From Adiantum capillus-veneris (lineage: Eukaryota > Streptophyta > Polypodiopsida > Polypodiales > Pteridaceae), in assembly GCA_014529385.2 (NCBI GenBank), contig CM043958.1, positions 126,083,817 to 126,147,816 of the forward strand: a stretch of DNA of 64,000 bases, given 5' to 3'. Position 1 is the first letter of the stretch. Each line of letters begins with the position of its first letter. Positions 33,861 through 47,256 of this stretch are shown here, piece after piece. The notes under the pieces were generated by a model that saw only the letters and a program-made list of their open reading frames with translations, made no database searches and was not told the origin of the DNA. Made by a program: the position numbers and the translations under genes.

Positions 33861-34197
33861 TGTCATAATAACTAATATCTAATTCTCTTAAATGATTTTC
33901 TCATGTTAAATTGATCATTTAAGGGGAGAAAAAGCTAGATTATTGGTAAGGCTAGCAAACTGGTCATAGTAGGGATCCAAAGGGGGACCATTTGCAAAAG
34001 AGCAATGTCCAAGCAATGGGCTTCAAAGATCTAAGGTTCAGACCATTCAGACTTCCAAAATGCTAAGGTTCCAAAATTCAAAGGTTGAGTCCAATGGTCA
34101 TTGCTTAGGAAAATTAGATGCTTGGTAGCATACACAAAGTCTTCAAAAACTCCTAAAGAGGAGGGGGCGAGCCCTTTTAGTAGGGGATGAGAGAGAG

Positions 34198-34259
<62 letters not shown>

Positions 34260-34729
34260 CCTTTATACAAAGCGAATAAGGGACACATGTCAGCTCCCTA
34301 GCCCAGTTGCCCCCAAGGTGCACTCAAATCCTATTGGATGGCCATAGAGGTGGACCAATGAGAATTATGCTAGAGTACATTTAGTTTAATTCATTTTAAA
34401 ACACTTATTAAAATAACCAATAGGAATTAAGCTCTCTAGAAGACTATTGGACAGTCTCCCAAGGGGTCCAATGAGCATTCAACAACCCAATGGCTTGAGT
34501 GATTTCTATTGGCCAAAAGACAAAGGGGTCCAATGAGAGTTTAATTGCATTAATTAAATACCTAAAGCTCTCACAAAAGGGGAAAGGGGGACACATGTCA
34601 AAAGGCTATCACTTATGTTTCTCAATTATCATTGGCTAAGCTTTGCAGGGTCCAATGGGGTTTCAGCATGAGTAAAATCCAAGAGGGGTCGACCAAGAGA
34701 GAGAGGGGGCTGATTTTGGCAAGGCATTA

Positions 34730-34800
<71 letters not shown>

Positions 34801-35500
34801 ATCTCATGTTTGAAGCAAAGAAGACTCTCTCTCCTTCTCAAGCTTTAATGGAAAGCTCATCATCTACTCCAAGCTAGTGAGAAGAGAGGCCTACACCAAC
34901 AAATCTTGGCTTTGTGATGCAAATCCAACCAAGAGCCAAGCTTCAATGCATGCTCATCTCCTCTACCATGCTAATTACTAAGCTATGCTAAGCTTTTATG
35001 AGTGATTATGTGAGGAGATATACTTCTTTCTTGTAAGACTAGTCCTTCTTCCTCTCAATCTACTCTCATACCCCGCTAGCTCTCACCATCTTCGAAGGTG
35101 TGTGAGGTCTTGGGTCAGAGACCGTGAGGGAATTGATGTTGTGTTTTATAAGTGTGTGCATGGTGCTTGAAGCTTCCATCTTCATTGCACCAACAAGTTA
35201 TTGAAGGAACACAAAGTACTGTATTGTAAAATGTCTCCTTTGATGGGGGAAACCTATAATACAAAGCCTTTTGGAGCGGGGACTGGCTCCATGTAAATCC
35301 GATCCTCAACTGTTGTCAATAGCTTAATCTCTCTCTCTTTTGAAGTATTGTTCATGCCTATCTAACTAGGTTATACTTTTTGTTGCTCTCTCCATCCAAG
35401 CACTCTTGCTATGCTCATTAGGAATCTATTCTAATGAAATGCTCACTATGTTTATGTTATTTACCACTACACACAAGTTACTAGGCCATTAAATGTTACA
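33861..35500 (+). repeat. Gypsy 1 5' LTR with two (CA)n runs
   Basis: It is 1640 bp and carries (CA)n at about 34200-34257 and 34732-34796, at the same places as the (CA)n runs in the other LTRs of the family. Confidence 0.93.
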
Positions 35501-35916
35501 TTGGTATTAGAGCACAAGGTTTCTCTTTTCTTGCTCAAGAAGGGAGGTCCTCAAGCTAGCTATAAATGGTTGGTATTAATAATTGTAATTGAGTAAGTAG
35601 AATAGGGGTTTTTCAGCCTTGTAGTGTGCTTGCTTCATGAAAATAACGGGGCATCACCATCGAGAGCTAAAAGTCTTAATAGTGGATTCCTACGGGGCTT
35701 GCCTACGGTCTAACCACTATTGAGCTATTAGAAGCTTGACAAGAGCCGGTACTGTTTTGGTGTTGAAAGACCCTCTCTTCTATTCCTTGCAATTAATGAT
35801 ATTCGAGCCACGGGTATAGGAGCTTGAGTGCTTTTCTAAAGGGATAAAGAGGAGTAGCAACTAGGGCTTGAAGTGCCAAAGTACACCTAAAAAGTTTACA
35901 CCTAAAAATTGTTAGA

Positions 35917-38900
35917 ATGGCTGACAATAGTAAAGAGTGAAATTAATGTTGATAGCTTTGATTTTGCTAATGAGCAGGCTACTAAATGATGCCCCTATGC
36001 TTGTTCACTACCTTGTTACTAGGCTTCAACAAGCCATGGGCAATCCATCCCTCCAAAGTGAAGTGCAACGGTAGCTTCGTGCTTATGGGATTCTCCAAAC
36101 TCCCCACCATGAAGAGAGAGTACCTAGGAATCCTCCTTGTGAGACTTCCAAAAGAGGCCTCTCTCCAATTTGGGAAGAAGAAGAGGATCCATACCAAAGG
36201 CTAAAAAATCTACTACTTGATGACGCATCTCCTTCCCAAAGGAGAACTCAAGAGCCTCCACCAAAAGAGCGAGAAAGAAGTGAGTCTCCTGCCACCTCGA
36301 CGGAGATGGCTCCACGAAGACGGCGGGAAAAATGCTCTCCAACACCCCCTAAATGGAGAAGACCATCGCACACTTCTCCAGACCATAATTCAAAGAGGGA
36401 TGACAGAAAACAAGAGAAGAAAAAGGTGAGAAAGAGGTCACCCTCTTCTCCATCTTCTTCATCTTCTTCCTGTTATAAAGCGCGTGATGGTGCAGACAAG
36501 GAAGGCCAAGGCAAGAAAAAGGCGAGAAAGAGGTCACCCTCTTCTCCATCTTCTTCAAATTCTTCCTCCTCTGAAGAAAGTGATGGTGCAACTTTCGAAC
36601 CACCAAAAAGAAGAGGCCATAGGAAATCCTATTCCGCGTGGAAGAGGTCATCCAAGATCAAGAAGTTCAAAGAGGGAGGAAAGAACATCTCTTTCCTTAC
36701 CTATGATGGAACCTTTGGTGCTAAGGACAAAGTCTTGGCCTTCATCCAACAGTTCGATGCGGCGTTTGGAGATGAGGGCTTCACGGAGTCCTCTAAGATA
36801 CGCCATGTAGTTATGCATTTTCAAAAGTCTGCCAGGCAATGGTGATCTAGCCTACGGGCAAACGGTGAAGCTCCACGCACATGGAAAGCTTTAAGAGCTT
36901 CCATCATAAATCATTTTTTGGATATCAATGCCAAAGACAAAGTACTCACCGAATGGCAAAGCTTGAAGCTCTCTCCTTACGAATCTATGCACAAATATGT
37001 AGACAAGTTTTGGGACTTACATCTCAAAGCCCATTGTCTTCAAAAAGATGGATTTTGGAGAGCAAAAACAACAATTTTGTGTAGGCTTAACTGAAGATAT
37101 GGAGGAGTATGTCAACTCCCAAAGGCCACGCACCATATGTGCGGTCATACACCATACCATGGTGGCTTCACGAATCAATTTCCAAACAGGGGCTAAGAGA
37201 AATCTTAAGCCCATGGAGAACAAGGACCGTAACAATGAGCCGAAGGGGAAGGACAATGTCCAAAAGTCTCCTTAAGGCAATGCCAACAACAACAAAGCTA
37301 AGGAGAGGGGAGTTTATAAAGGCAAAAATAAACTCTCTCCTGAAGAGCTTGAGCGTTATCGTAAAGATAACCGCTGTTTCAAGTGCGGGGAGCAAGTGCA
37401 TGCTTATCATGATTGCCCCCATAAGAATACACGAAACGAGCCTCTTAGAGCTACCTTGGTCGAAATCCAAGAAGAGGAAGCTCACCACAGAGGATCTCCT
37501 CTATGACATGCTTGGGGAAAGATAAGAGAACATGATGCTTTTATTCTCTTTGACCCTGGTTCTACTCACAATTTCATATCCACAGAGTTGGCCACCAAGC
37601 TAGGCATCCAAGCCTATGAGATGGGAGATGTCCTACCGGCTGATGGTGCTTTCAAGGGGCAAGAACCTTTAGTCACTCCCTTAATTGGGAAATTGAGACT
37701 CCATGTACAAAGCTATGTGGACAAAGAGGACTTCTTTATCGCTCCTCTCAAGCACGAGGATGTAATCCTAGGGGCACCACGGTTTGATTGCACGGCTGCC
37801 AATGTTAAATTCCTTGAAAGGCAAATCTACTTTAGGTTCAAGGAAAAAGATATGTATATATATGCTAAGGAGTTGGGTAACACCATATCCATTGTACATG
37901 CGCAAGCTTTCAATAAGTCAATAAAGAGCTCTATTTTCATGTACATGATTTTTGTTAAAGATTCTCAAAATGAACCTAATGCTTTAGCAAAAGAAAATAT
38001 AAATAATCACAAGGAATCAGAGCTATCCAATTTTCTCAAGGGATTTCAAGATGTATTTACTGACGACATCCCTTGTGAACTACCTCCTAAACGAGGCAAT
38101 GATGACCATGCAATTGAACTTCTTCCAGGAATTTCACCGCCTAATAAACCTCCTTATAGAGTTTCTCAAGTTGCGGCAAGTGCATGAGTTAGTTGAGAAG
38201 GGAATGGTTAGGCCTAGCTCATCTCCATTTTGTTCACCGTGTTATTAGTGCAAAAGAAAGACGTCACATATCGTATGTGTGTTGACTATAGAGCACTAAA
38301 TAGGATCACTATCAAAAATAGGTTTCCCGTTTCACGGGTAGAAGACCTATTTGATAAGCTGCAAGGGTCGACCTACTTCAGTAGGATTGACCTAAAAAGT
38401 GGCTACCATCAAATAAGGATAGTTGATCAAGACATTGTAAAGACCACATTTTGCACTACGTTTGGTCTTTACAAATACATTGTCATCCCTTTTGGTTTGA
38501 CCAATGCACCCGCCACATTTAACCGCTTGATGGAGAAGCTATTCAGGCCTCATCGAACCTTTATTGGAGTGTTCTTTGATGATATTATCATCTACGCTAA
38601 TTCATTAGACGAACACAAACAACACCTCCAAGTAATATTTCAAGTCTGACAAGAGAATAAACTTTATATTAATTGAAAGAAAAGTGAGTTTTTCTTACAA
38701 GAGATTTTGTATTTAGGTCATATTATCTCTCAAGATAGCATCCAAATGGATCCATAAAAGCTAGAGGTAATAAAATGATGGCCTAATCCAAGGAATCTTC
38801 ATGAACTAAGAAGCTTCATAGGTATGTGTGCATACTATAGACGCTTCATAGAAAAGTTCTCACAAATCGCGGGACCATTACATGACCTAACAAAGAAAAA

Positions 38901-40839
38901 TGTTAGGTATACATGGTCTACCAAGGAGAACAATGCTTTTGAAAATCTTATCTCTCAACTTGTGTTTACACTGCTGGATCTCTCGAAGCCATTTGAGGTC
39001 CAATGTGACGCTTGTGGTGATTGCCTTGGAGTTGTTTTGCTCCAAGAAGGGCATGCCATAGCCTATGAAAGTCGAAGGCTCGACTCTATTGAGCAAGCTC
39101 TAGGCATATATGAAAAGGAACTCCTCGCAACTCTACATGCCTTGGACTCGTGGAAGCACTATTTATTGGGGACTCCTTTCATTCTGTGGACGGATCACCA
39201 AAGCCTTAAGTACTTCATGACACAGACCAAGCTCTTCGACAAACAAATGAGGTGGGCAAATTTACTTTCGCAATTTCATTTTCATATTGCTCACATTGCT
39301 GGCAAGCATAATCAAGTAGCCGATGCACTCTCAAGACGGCCGAGAGTGAATGCGGTTTCCATAGAAACTCACAATGATCTATCTTCTATGATAGATGAGT
39401 ACGCTATTGATCCCAATTTTAGAGATGTGACTTCAGCCCTTGCAGTAGGGAAGAAAGAGGAACCATTTACTTTACAAGATGGTTATCTTCTCTATGGCAA
39501 TAGACTATGTGTTACTAACTCACTACGTGATAAAGTAATGTATGAATCTCATGCTCCTCCTTATGCGGGGCATAGAGGGATTCAGTCTACCCTAAAAGGG
39601 ATTGAAACATATTTCTATTGGCCTGCCATGAAAGCAAACATACAAGAGTATGTTTCTAAATGTGTGGTATGCCAAAAGATGAAGTTTGATAGAGGGAAGT
39701 AACCTGGATTGCTTCAACCTTTGCCAATCCCTAACGCACCATGGGAGAGCATATCCATGGATTTTATCTTTGGATTGCTTAAGTCTATCCATGGGAATAC
39801 GGGAATATGGACAATAGTAGACAGGTTCAACAAACAAGCTCATTTTATACCTGTCAAAAAGACTATCAAAGCCCATCAAATGGCAACCCTCTTCATATCC
39901 CAAATCGTCAAGTACCATGGGTTGCTGATGTCCATAGTGTCGGATAGAGATCCTAGAATGACTAGTAATTTTTGGAAGGGTCTCTTTGAGAATTTAGGGA
40001 CAAAGCTAAACTTCTCTTCGGTCTATCACCCGTAAACGGATGGCCAAGGTGAAATAGCTAACCTAACAATTCTTGATCTACTAAAAATCTATCTAGCGGA
40101 AGTAGATCAAAGGTCCCAATGGGAGAAGTACTTACCCTTAGTGGAGCATGCCTACAATAATATTGTACATACCTCCATGGAAAAAGCACCTTTCGATGTA
40201 ATTGAGGGAAAATTAAAAAGTCCCCTGCTACTTAAGGTACACGGGAAGATCTTCGCTGCAGATGAGTATAGCCGAGACCTACAAGAATCTTTCCAAAAGA
40301 TTAAGGATGCTATCTCTATCTCACAGCAAAGGCAAAAGGCTGCTGCTGATAAGCACAGAAGAACCCAATACTTTAAAGAAAATGATTTGGTATTGCTTAA
40401 ATTTCCCAAGGCTTGATTAAGGCACACGACGGGTAAGAATAATACGGGACACCAAAAGTACTATGCTAAGTTAGCAAAAAGGTACTATGGTCCCTTCCAG
40501 TTTCTTAGACCAATCAATGAGATGGCCTATCAACTTAAGTTGCCTAGTCATTGGCTCATACACAATGCTTTCCATGTGAGCCTACTAAAGCCTTACAAAG
40601 GAGAGCCACCTCAAGAACCAACTATTGAAGACCTACCGGAGATCGAGGACCAAGAAGAGGTGCTGCAGCCCGAGTCCATTCTCCGACATGAAGACAAGGT
40701 ATTAAGAGGCGGTAAGATTATCTGACGGTATCTTATTAAGCTTAAGAACTATCTTTTTGAAGATGCTAGATGGACGAGAGGCATACAATTAAAGGATAAC
40801 CTAAACCTTGTCAATGCTTACAATGCTTCCCTAGAGTAA
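35917..40839 (+). pseudogene. Gypsy 1 gag-pol, multiply broken
   Basis: Gag opens MADNSK and hits TGA after a few codons. The Ser/Arg-rich part and Gag core lie in 36306-36845, and the zinc knuckle CFKCGEQVHAYHDC is encoded near 37376. Protease (LFDPGSTHNFIS) follows in the same frame near 37550. RT (38230-38649) has VDYRALN and the FFDDIIIY catalytic box. RNase H and the integrase zinc finger are in 38824-39702, the integrase core from 39709, and the chromodomain-like tail near 40730-40830. There are at least eight stops or shifts, several of them TGG to TGA, CAA to TAA or CGA to TGA relative to Gypsy 2. Confidence 0.92.
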
Positions 40840-41196
40840 GAAAATGTACAAATGTTTAAAATGAACAATGTTTTTTTGGTCTTATAAGACTCTTTTTTTC
40901 ATTATTGTGCACAAATGTTAAGTAGTATGCATGCTTAGGATCAAGTTTGCGGAGACGACATCTTCCAAACACCAAGTAGAGATTATCACTCTACTATGGA
41001 AGATTGATAGGACTAATGCACAGACATGCTTCCGGCAGCTTAGGCTCTCAAGCGCCAAATGGATTAGTCATCCATTCTTGAACCATGTTGTAGGGTAACA
41101 TAGGGATCCTCTACCCGCTAGAAAAAGGACTAATGAATAGGCTTTATCTTTTCTACCCCATAGTCGAGAACGACTATGATTTCAAGAGAGAGGTAA

Positions 41197-41568
41197 TGTC
41201 ATAATAACTAATATCTAATTCTCCTAAATGATTTTCTCATGTTAAATTTCTCATTTAATATGGAGAAGTACCAGGGGAGAAAAAGCTAGATTATTGGTAA
41301 GGCTAGCAGATTGGTCACAATAGGGATCCAAAGGAGGGAAAATAGGGATCCAAAGGGGGACCATCTGCAGAAGAGCAATGTGCAAGCAATGGGCTTCAAA
41401 GACCTAAGGTTCAGCCCATTAAGACTTCCAAAATGCTAAGGTTCCAAAATTCAAACGTCAAGTCCAATGGTCATTGCTTAGGAAAATTAGATGCTTGGTA
41501 GTGTACACAAAGTCTTCAAAGACTCCTAAAGAGGAGGAGGCGAGCCCTTTTAGTAGGGGATGAGAGAG

Positions 41569-41649
<81 letters not shown>

Positions 41650-42724
41650 GTCTCCCTTTACACAAAGGAAATAAGGGACACATGTCATCTCCCTAGCCCA
41701 ATTGCCCCCAAGGTGCACTCAAATTCTATTGATAGAGGTGGACCAATGAGAATTATGCTAGAGTACATTTAGTTTAATTCATTTCAAAACACTTGTTAAA
41801 AGAACCAATAGGAATTAAGCTCTCTAGAAGACTATTGGACAGTCTCCCAGGGGGTCCAATGAGCATTCAACAGCCCAATGGCTTGCCTGATTCCTGTTGG
41901 CCAAAAGACAAAGGGATCCAATGAGAGTTTAATTGCATTAATTAAATACCCAAAGATCTCACAAAAGGGGAAAGGGAGACACATGTCAAAAGGCTATCAC
42001 TTATGCTTCTCAATTATCATTGGCTAAGCTTTGCAGAGTCCAATGGGGTGTCAGCATGAGTAAAATCCAAGAGGGGTCGACCAAGAGAGAGAGGGGGCTG
42101 ATTTTGGCAAGGCATTATCACACACACACACACACTCACACAATCTCATGTGTGAAGCAAAGAAGAATCTCTCTCCTTCTCAAGTTTTAATGGAAAGCTC
42201 ATCATCTACTCCAAGCTTGTGAGAAGGGAGGCCTACACCAACAACTCTTGGATTTGTGATGCAAATCCAACCAAGAGACAAGCTTCAATGCATGCTTATC
42301 TCCTCTACCATGCTAATTACTAAGCTATGCTAAGCTTTTATGAGTGATTATGTGAGGAGATATACTTATTTCTCGTAAGGCTAGTCTTCTTTCTCTCAAT
42401 CTACTCTCATACCCCGCTAGCCCTCACCATCTTCAAAGGTGTGTGAGGTCTTGGGTCTGAGACCGTGAGGAAATTGATGGTGTTTTATAAGTGTGTGCAT
42501 GGCGCTTGAAGCTTCCATCTTCATTGCACCAGCAAGTTATTGAAGGAACACAAAGTATTGTATTGTAAAATGTCTCCTTTGATGGGGGAAACCTATAATA
42601 CAAAGCCTTTTGGAGGGGGGACCGGCTCCATGTAAATCCGATCCTCAACTGTTGTCAATAGCTTAATCTCTCTCTCTCTCTCTCTTGAAGTGTTGTTCAT
42701 GCCTATCTAACTAGGTGTTAGACT

Positions 42725-42786
<62 letters not shown>

Positions 42787-42946
42787 AAGTGTTGTTCATT
42801 CCTATCTAACTAGGTGTTAGACTTTTTGTTGCTCTCTCCATCCAAGCACTCTTGCTATGCTCATTAGGAATCTATTCTAATGAAATGCTCACTATGTTTA
42901 TGCTATTTTCCACTACACGCAAGTTACTAGGCCATTAAATGTTACA
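41197..42946 (+). repeat. Gypsy 1 3' LTR with internal duplication
   Basis: It is 1750 bp, about 110 bp longer than the 5' LTR. One cause is a duplicated block ending CTTGAAGTGTTGTTCATKCC that carries (CT)n, at about 42660-42720 and 42721-42830. (CA)n runs are at about 41571-41643 and 42119-42136. Confidence 0.93.
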
Positions 42947-42951
42947 TACTG

Positions 42952-43880
42952 GTACGTTTTGTTTCTAGTACTGAGGGTTATGATGATAAGGCCTTTTCCT
43001 AACTTGTTCTTGATTGTAGTAGAATTCCTCAGTGGTATGGTTTATCCTTGTGTTCTTAATGACACACCACTTCTGCTAAGGATATGGATGTGGAAACATG
43101 GAGCACTATTGCGTTGGATGGTCTTCTCCACATGCCAAGCATTGCCTTAACAAAGGTAGTCTCTGGTTTTGAATTCCCAAATTCTGTCCCATTCTTCTCA
43201 CAAGCTCCTCTGCAAGTTGCTCACTATTCATAGGTGTTTGCTAATGTGGTGTTCTTTTTTTCATATTTGATCAATTAGATATAGAACAAGAATCCGTTGA
43301 AAGAACATCCGTATCCTGTGATACTTCTCTATAGATTCGGCAGTTGTTGTGGGACTCTCCAAATGCCAAGCTTCGCTATCTTATTGTAGTGACAGTGAGA
43401 ACCATGAACATAAATGTCATACCGTAGGATGGAGTCGACTCGACTAGTGTATGGAGGCTACAAGATGTTGTCAATCTCTTGAAAAACACACTCAATCTCT
43501 ATCTAACTCAAAAACTACACTCAACTACATGTCAAGCATGAAAAGCTATCTAACGACACCGCACAAAAATCTCATGAGTTCACCAAGTAAACAAAATCTA
43601 GTTGAGATGAAACTTATAGGATGGTTAATAACATCTAAAGACACATGCTTGAACTCTTAAACCCCCCTTTTGACTACTTGTCAAAATTGCACTTATTATG
43701 TATATGATAGATTTAACCTAATTGTTTTTGACCCAGAATACACCCTAGAGCTCAACAATGAATCCACTTCACCCCTCCAATGCATAAAATGCAATTTTGT
43801 TATGTAAATCTAGAGTTATGAGTAGATTAAGAAGTAGGTGAGCAACAAGAAAAACACAATTATACTGTGAGAAAAGCACA
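42952..43880. other. unassigned stretch between Gypsy 1 and the older Gypsy
   Basis: Short open stretches exist, for example one reading DMDVETWSTIALDGLLHMPS near 43085-43145, but with stops on both sides. I recognise no domain. Together with 33758-33860 this is the sequence that Gypsy 1 landed in. Confidence 0.4.
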
Positions 43881-44100
43881 ATGTCGCGAAGAGATTTCAC
43901 GTGTGAACGGACACTTCACGAGGGTGTTATGAGCTTGAGAAAGAAGAAGGAGTGTACAAAGTGCTTTGGAAATCAGTCGTTATGCTTGTTATCCAAAAAG
44001 TCTCTTCTAAATTTTACAAAAAATGGCTTTTGTACCTTATTTTCTTTCTTCCTCATAACCTACTCAAGAGGGGAATGGATGGCATCTCGCAAATAATGTA

Positions 44101-46056
44101 GTAGAAAATGGAACTGGAAAATGAAAACATTGTTCATGAGACCATAATAAATGAAGAAGATCTCTACATGATGGAGATTGAGATTGGGGAACATGAAGAA
44201 GAATGGGATGTAGTGGGCAAATGGGCTTTGGAAATCCGAATACAAATGGGATGTAGTGGGCAAATGGGATATATACTTTGGAAATCCGAATACAAACCTT
44301 TTTTAGTGCACTAGATGTTATTGAAAACACATTGAGTAAACTTATTGAATTGATTGAGGATTGTATAATAATCCAAGGGTCGGTAATAATGCATGACTTG
44401 GTTATGATGCATGGATTTGTTAAAAGAAAAGGAGTAAGAGTTACGATTGTTGACAATTGTGCCACTCGTAACTTGCTCTTTTCAAGAAGTTAAATTTTTT
44501 TCAACAATCTAGCATGCATCAATATGTAGTCTCTCTCATGCAAAGAGAAGATAAGAATGTATGGGACACATTAGTATCCAATTTGGAAGTAGAAACTCAA
44601 GGTTAAAAGGATATCCTTGACTTTCAAATAATGTATTTGGATTGTGAAAATTCGATCTTGGGAAGAAAGTGGTTATGCGGTTTGGGACCTTCTTTGAAAA
44701 AATTTTATCAACAAAACCCACTTGAATTTGAAAAGAAAGATGTCCCTCAAGGTAAACACGATGTGCCTAGCTCTCCTTTGATACATTCTTTGAAACTTCA
44801 AAAGCTTGTAAAAAAATAGAGTCTTGTGAAATGTACATGGTTTGGTGTTAGCTTTATGTACAATCTTCTAGTGTCTTCATATTGTCTTCTCTAGTATTTT
44901 TGAAAGGAAGAAAGATCTTTTGTTTTCATTTGTGTCCGATGATCTTGAGTATAAGCAAAAGTTAAATGAGTTTCTAGATGAATTAAAGATGTCAAGTTTC
45001 CATTGGTCTATCTTGTGTTTTGCCTCCAAAAAGAAATGAAATTGATCATGCTATTGATTTAACAAGTGATGCTAAATCTGTTTGTAGACTAAGAAAAACA
45101 TATCACCTAGAGGTAAAAAAAATAGTCTAAAGAATATATTGATAAGGGTTTTATTCAGCCAAACAACTTACGATTGGCATCTCTAGTTTTGTTGTTAAAG
45201 AAAAAGGATGGCTCTTTTCTACTATGTGTTGGCTAAAGAGCACTAAATAATCTCACAAACAAGAAGGGATTCATGCTTTTCATAAAAGATTTATTTGATC
45301 AATTAATAAGAGTTAAATGCTACTCTAAAATTGATCTTAAGTCAAGATATCATCGAGTTAGAATCAAAGCTGAAAAAGTTTTTAAAACGGCATTCAAAAC
45401 TAGATACGGTCATTATGGGGTTTCATTAATGTTTTTTGGTCTTACAAATTCTCCAGTTACTTTCACGAAATTAATGAATGATATTTTAAGGCCATATCTA
45501 GGTAAATTTGTAGTGGTTTTTCTTAATGATATTCTGATCTATAGTAAGATTAAAAGCATTTGGAATATTAAAGAAAAAATTTCCAATTGTTGAGAGACAA
45601 TTCTCTTTATAGTAAAGCATTTAATTGTGAATACTTAACACAAGAAATAAAGTGTCTTGGTCACATTATCTCCGGTGATGGGTTTCATAATTGGCCATAT
45701 TTAAATAATTTGGAAGAGCTACATGTCTGCCTAAGAATAATTGGTCTCTATCAATGTTTCATTAGAGATTATGCCAAGATAGTTGTTTTCAATGACTAAC
45801 CAACTTAAAGGGATAGGGAAAACCTTTGAGTGGGGGTAAGAACAAAAAAGAAATATGTAAAAATTAAAAGTAGTTATAGCTACAACTATTTAATCCATTG
45901 TGGATCCCAATAAACCATTTTTGGTTGAAACAAACGCCATTGATATTGCTATAGATATGGTTCTTTCTGAAGAGGATCGATCCATTGCTTTTGAAAGCAA
46001 ACGGTTAATCCGCACACAACAAAACTATTCCATTTATAGAAGGGAGTTGTTGTACA
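44101..46056 (+). pseudogene. older Gypsy pol remnant (protease, RT, RNase H)
   Basis: A protease-like block (VTIVDNCATRNLLFS) lies near 44440. A VILGR-type block (NSILGRKWLCGLGPSLK) is at about 44650. RT is at 45150-45590 (KKKDGSFLLCVG, RALNN, YSKIDLKSRYHRVRI, FFGLTNSPVTFTKLMNDIL). The catalytic box reads FLNDIL, so the first Asp of the usual FxDDIL is lost. RNase H begins at 45900 (DPNKPFLVETNAID) and is cut at about 46056 by the edge of Copia A. Many stops and shifts show that it is old. It is a different family from Gypsy 1 and 2. Confidence 0.85.
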
Positions 46057-47256
46057 TACCATATCAGATTTTTGCAAACGCAGCAAATTGGAAAAATTCA
46101 AATATCCAAAACGTGCATGCCAAAGTTTTGCATGTGAAATAGCCTTAAAATCCACAACAGCATTTGCAAAATTTTACCCACACTTTTCATACAAAGTGAG
46201 CTTATACAGCCCACAACATAAAATGCCAGATGCAACAATTTCATCACCAAAACTGAGATCATGAACTATACATCTGTCATCCACAAATTTGACTACAAGT
46301 CCAAGTCTAGCAAGTGCAGATACAGACAAAAGATTCTTCTTGATCCCAGGTACATAAAGTGCATCAACAAGTGTGAAAGAACTGCCATTTGCAACAGTAA
46401 GCACAATCTTTCCAACTCCCTGAACTGGACAAAAGGCATTGTTGGCACAAGTGACTGAATTCCCATGAGGGACAGACTCGAGAGAGGTGAACAATTCACG
46501 ATGTGAGGTAATGTGCTTTGTAGCACCACTGTCGAAATACCACACATGTGAATCTGCAGCAAAACTGACAAGCATGCATCATGGACAGCAGGATTGTAAG
46601 TGCAATTTGCGCTAAAAGCCCATTCTGCATCAATATCAACATGACAATCTCCTTTCACAGAAACTCAACAATAACTGTATTTATAGCGGAAGTAGTATTT
46701 GCAGCGGAACCATCCTCTTTCTTCTTAGCCTCTTTGGCCTTCAACTTAGGACACTGCTTGATCAAGTGATCATTAGCTTAATAGTAATGGCAACACATAT
46801 TCTTTTTGCTCTTATCATCAGAATTCCCAGACGAATTGCTGCCAATAGAAGCACTAGAAACATGTGATTTTCCACTCGAAGAAGAACCATGAGAAGTGGC
46901 CTCATTGTTGTTGCCACCTTTTCTTTAAGCATCAATAAAAGCCTGTTCAACTGCACACTGTCTAGTCCTCTTTTTTTTGGAAAGTGACTCTTGCAAGAAC
47001 AATGTGCACAATGCATCAAACTTCACAACTTCAGGATTTCCTCGGGTCATACGTCTCTAAGTACTAGCAAAAGTTTGGTAAGAATCTGGCAAGGCATCAA
47101 GAACAATCTGCATAAGGGAACTGTCTGAAATGACTTCACCTGCAAAAATAAGTTGCTCATTGATATTCTTGACACCAGCAAGGAAAGTGTCCATATCATC
47201 TTCCTCATACATAATCTTCGACTCCAGCTCTTTACGCTATCGTGCTGTGGCATGTA
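46057..47256 (-). pseudogene. Copia A Gag end, protease and GAG-pre-integrase region
   Basis: Minus strand, in order. The Gag UBN2 end reads RKELESKIMYEEDDMDTFLA and LMQIVLDALPDSYQTFAS. A zinc-knuckle region follows, with MCCHYY, a stop, then ANDHLIKQCPKLKAKE. The protease block has VWYFDSGATKHITSHRELF and FTLVDALYVPGIKKNLLSVS. Then come LWHARFGYLNFSNLLRLQKSD and the HAKLWHARFG tail. Frame changes and stops show decay. The same LQKSDMV block occurs in Copia B at about 63900, linking the two elements. Confidence 0.85.

Larger units (their letters stand above)
33861..42946 (+). mobile_element. Gypsy 1: complete but decayed Gypsy/Ty3 retrotransposon
   Basis: The 5' LTR is 33861-35500 and the 3' LTR 41197-42946, both TGTCATAATAAC...GTTACA, flanked by TACTG at 33856-33860 and 42947-42951. 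The Met-type primer site (TGGTATTAGAGC) is at 35502-35513 and a polypurine tract at about 41181-41196. The LTRs differ by several indels, including a duplicated block in the 3' LTR, so it is older than Gypsy 2. Gag and pol are all present but broken. The gene order and a chromodomain-like C-terminus place it among chromovirus-like Gypsy elements. Confidence 0.95.
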
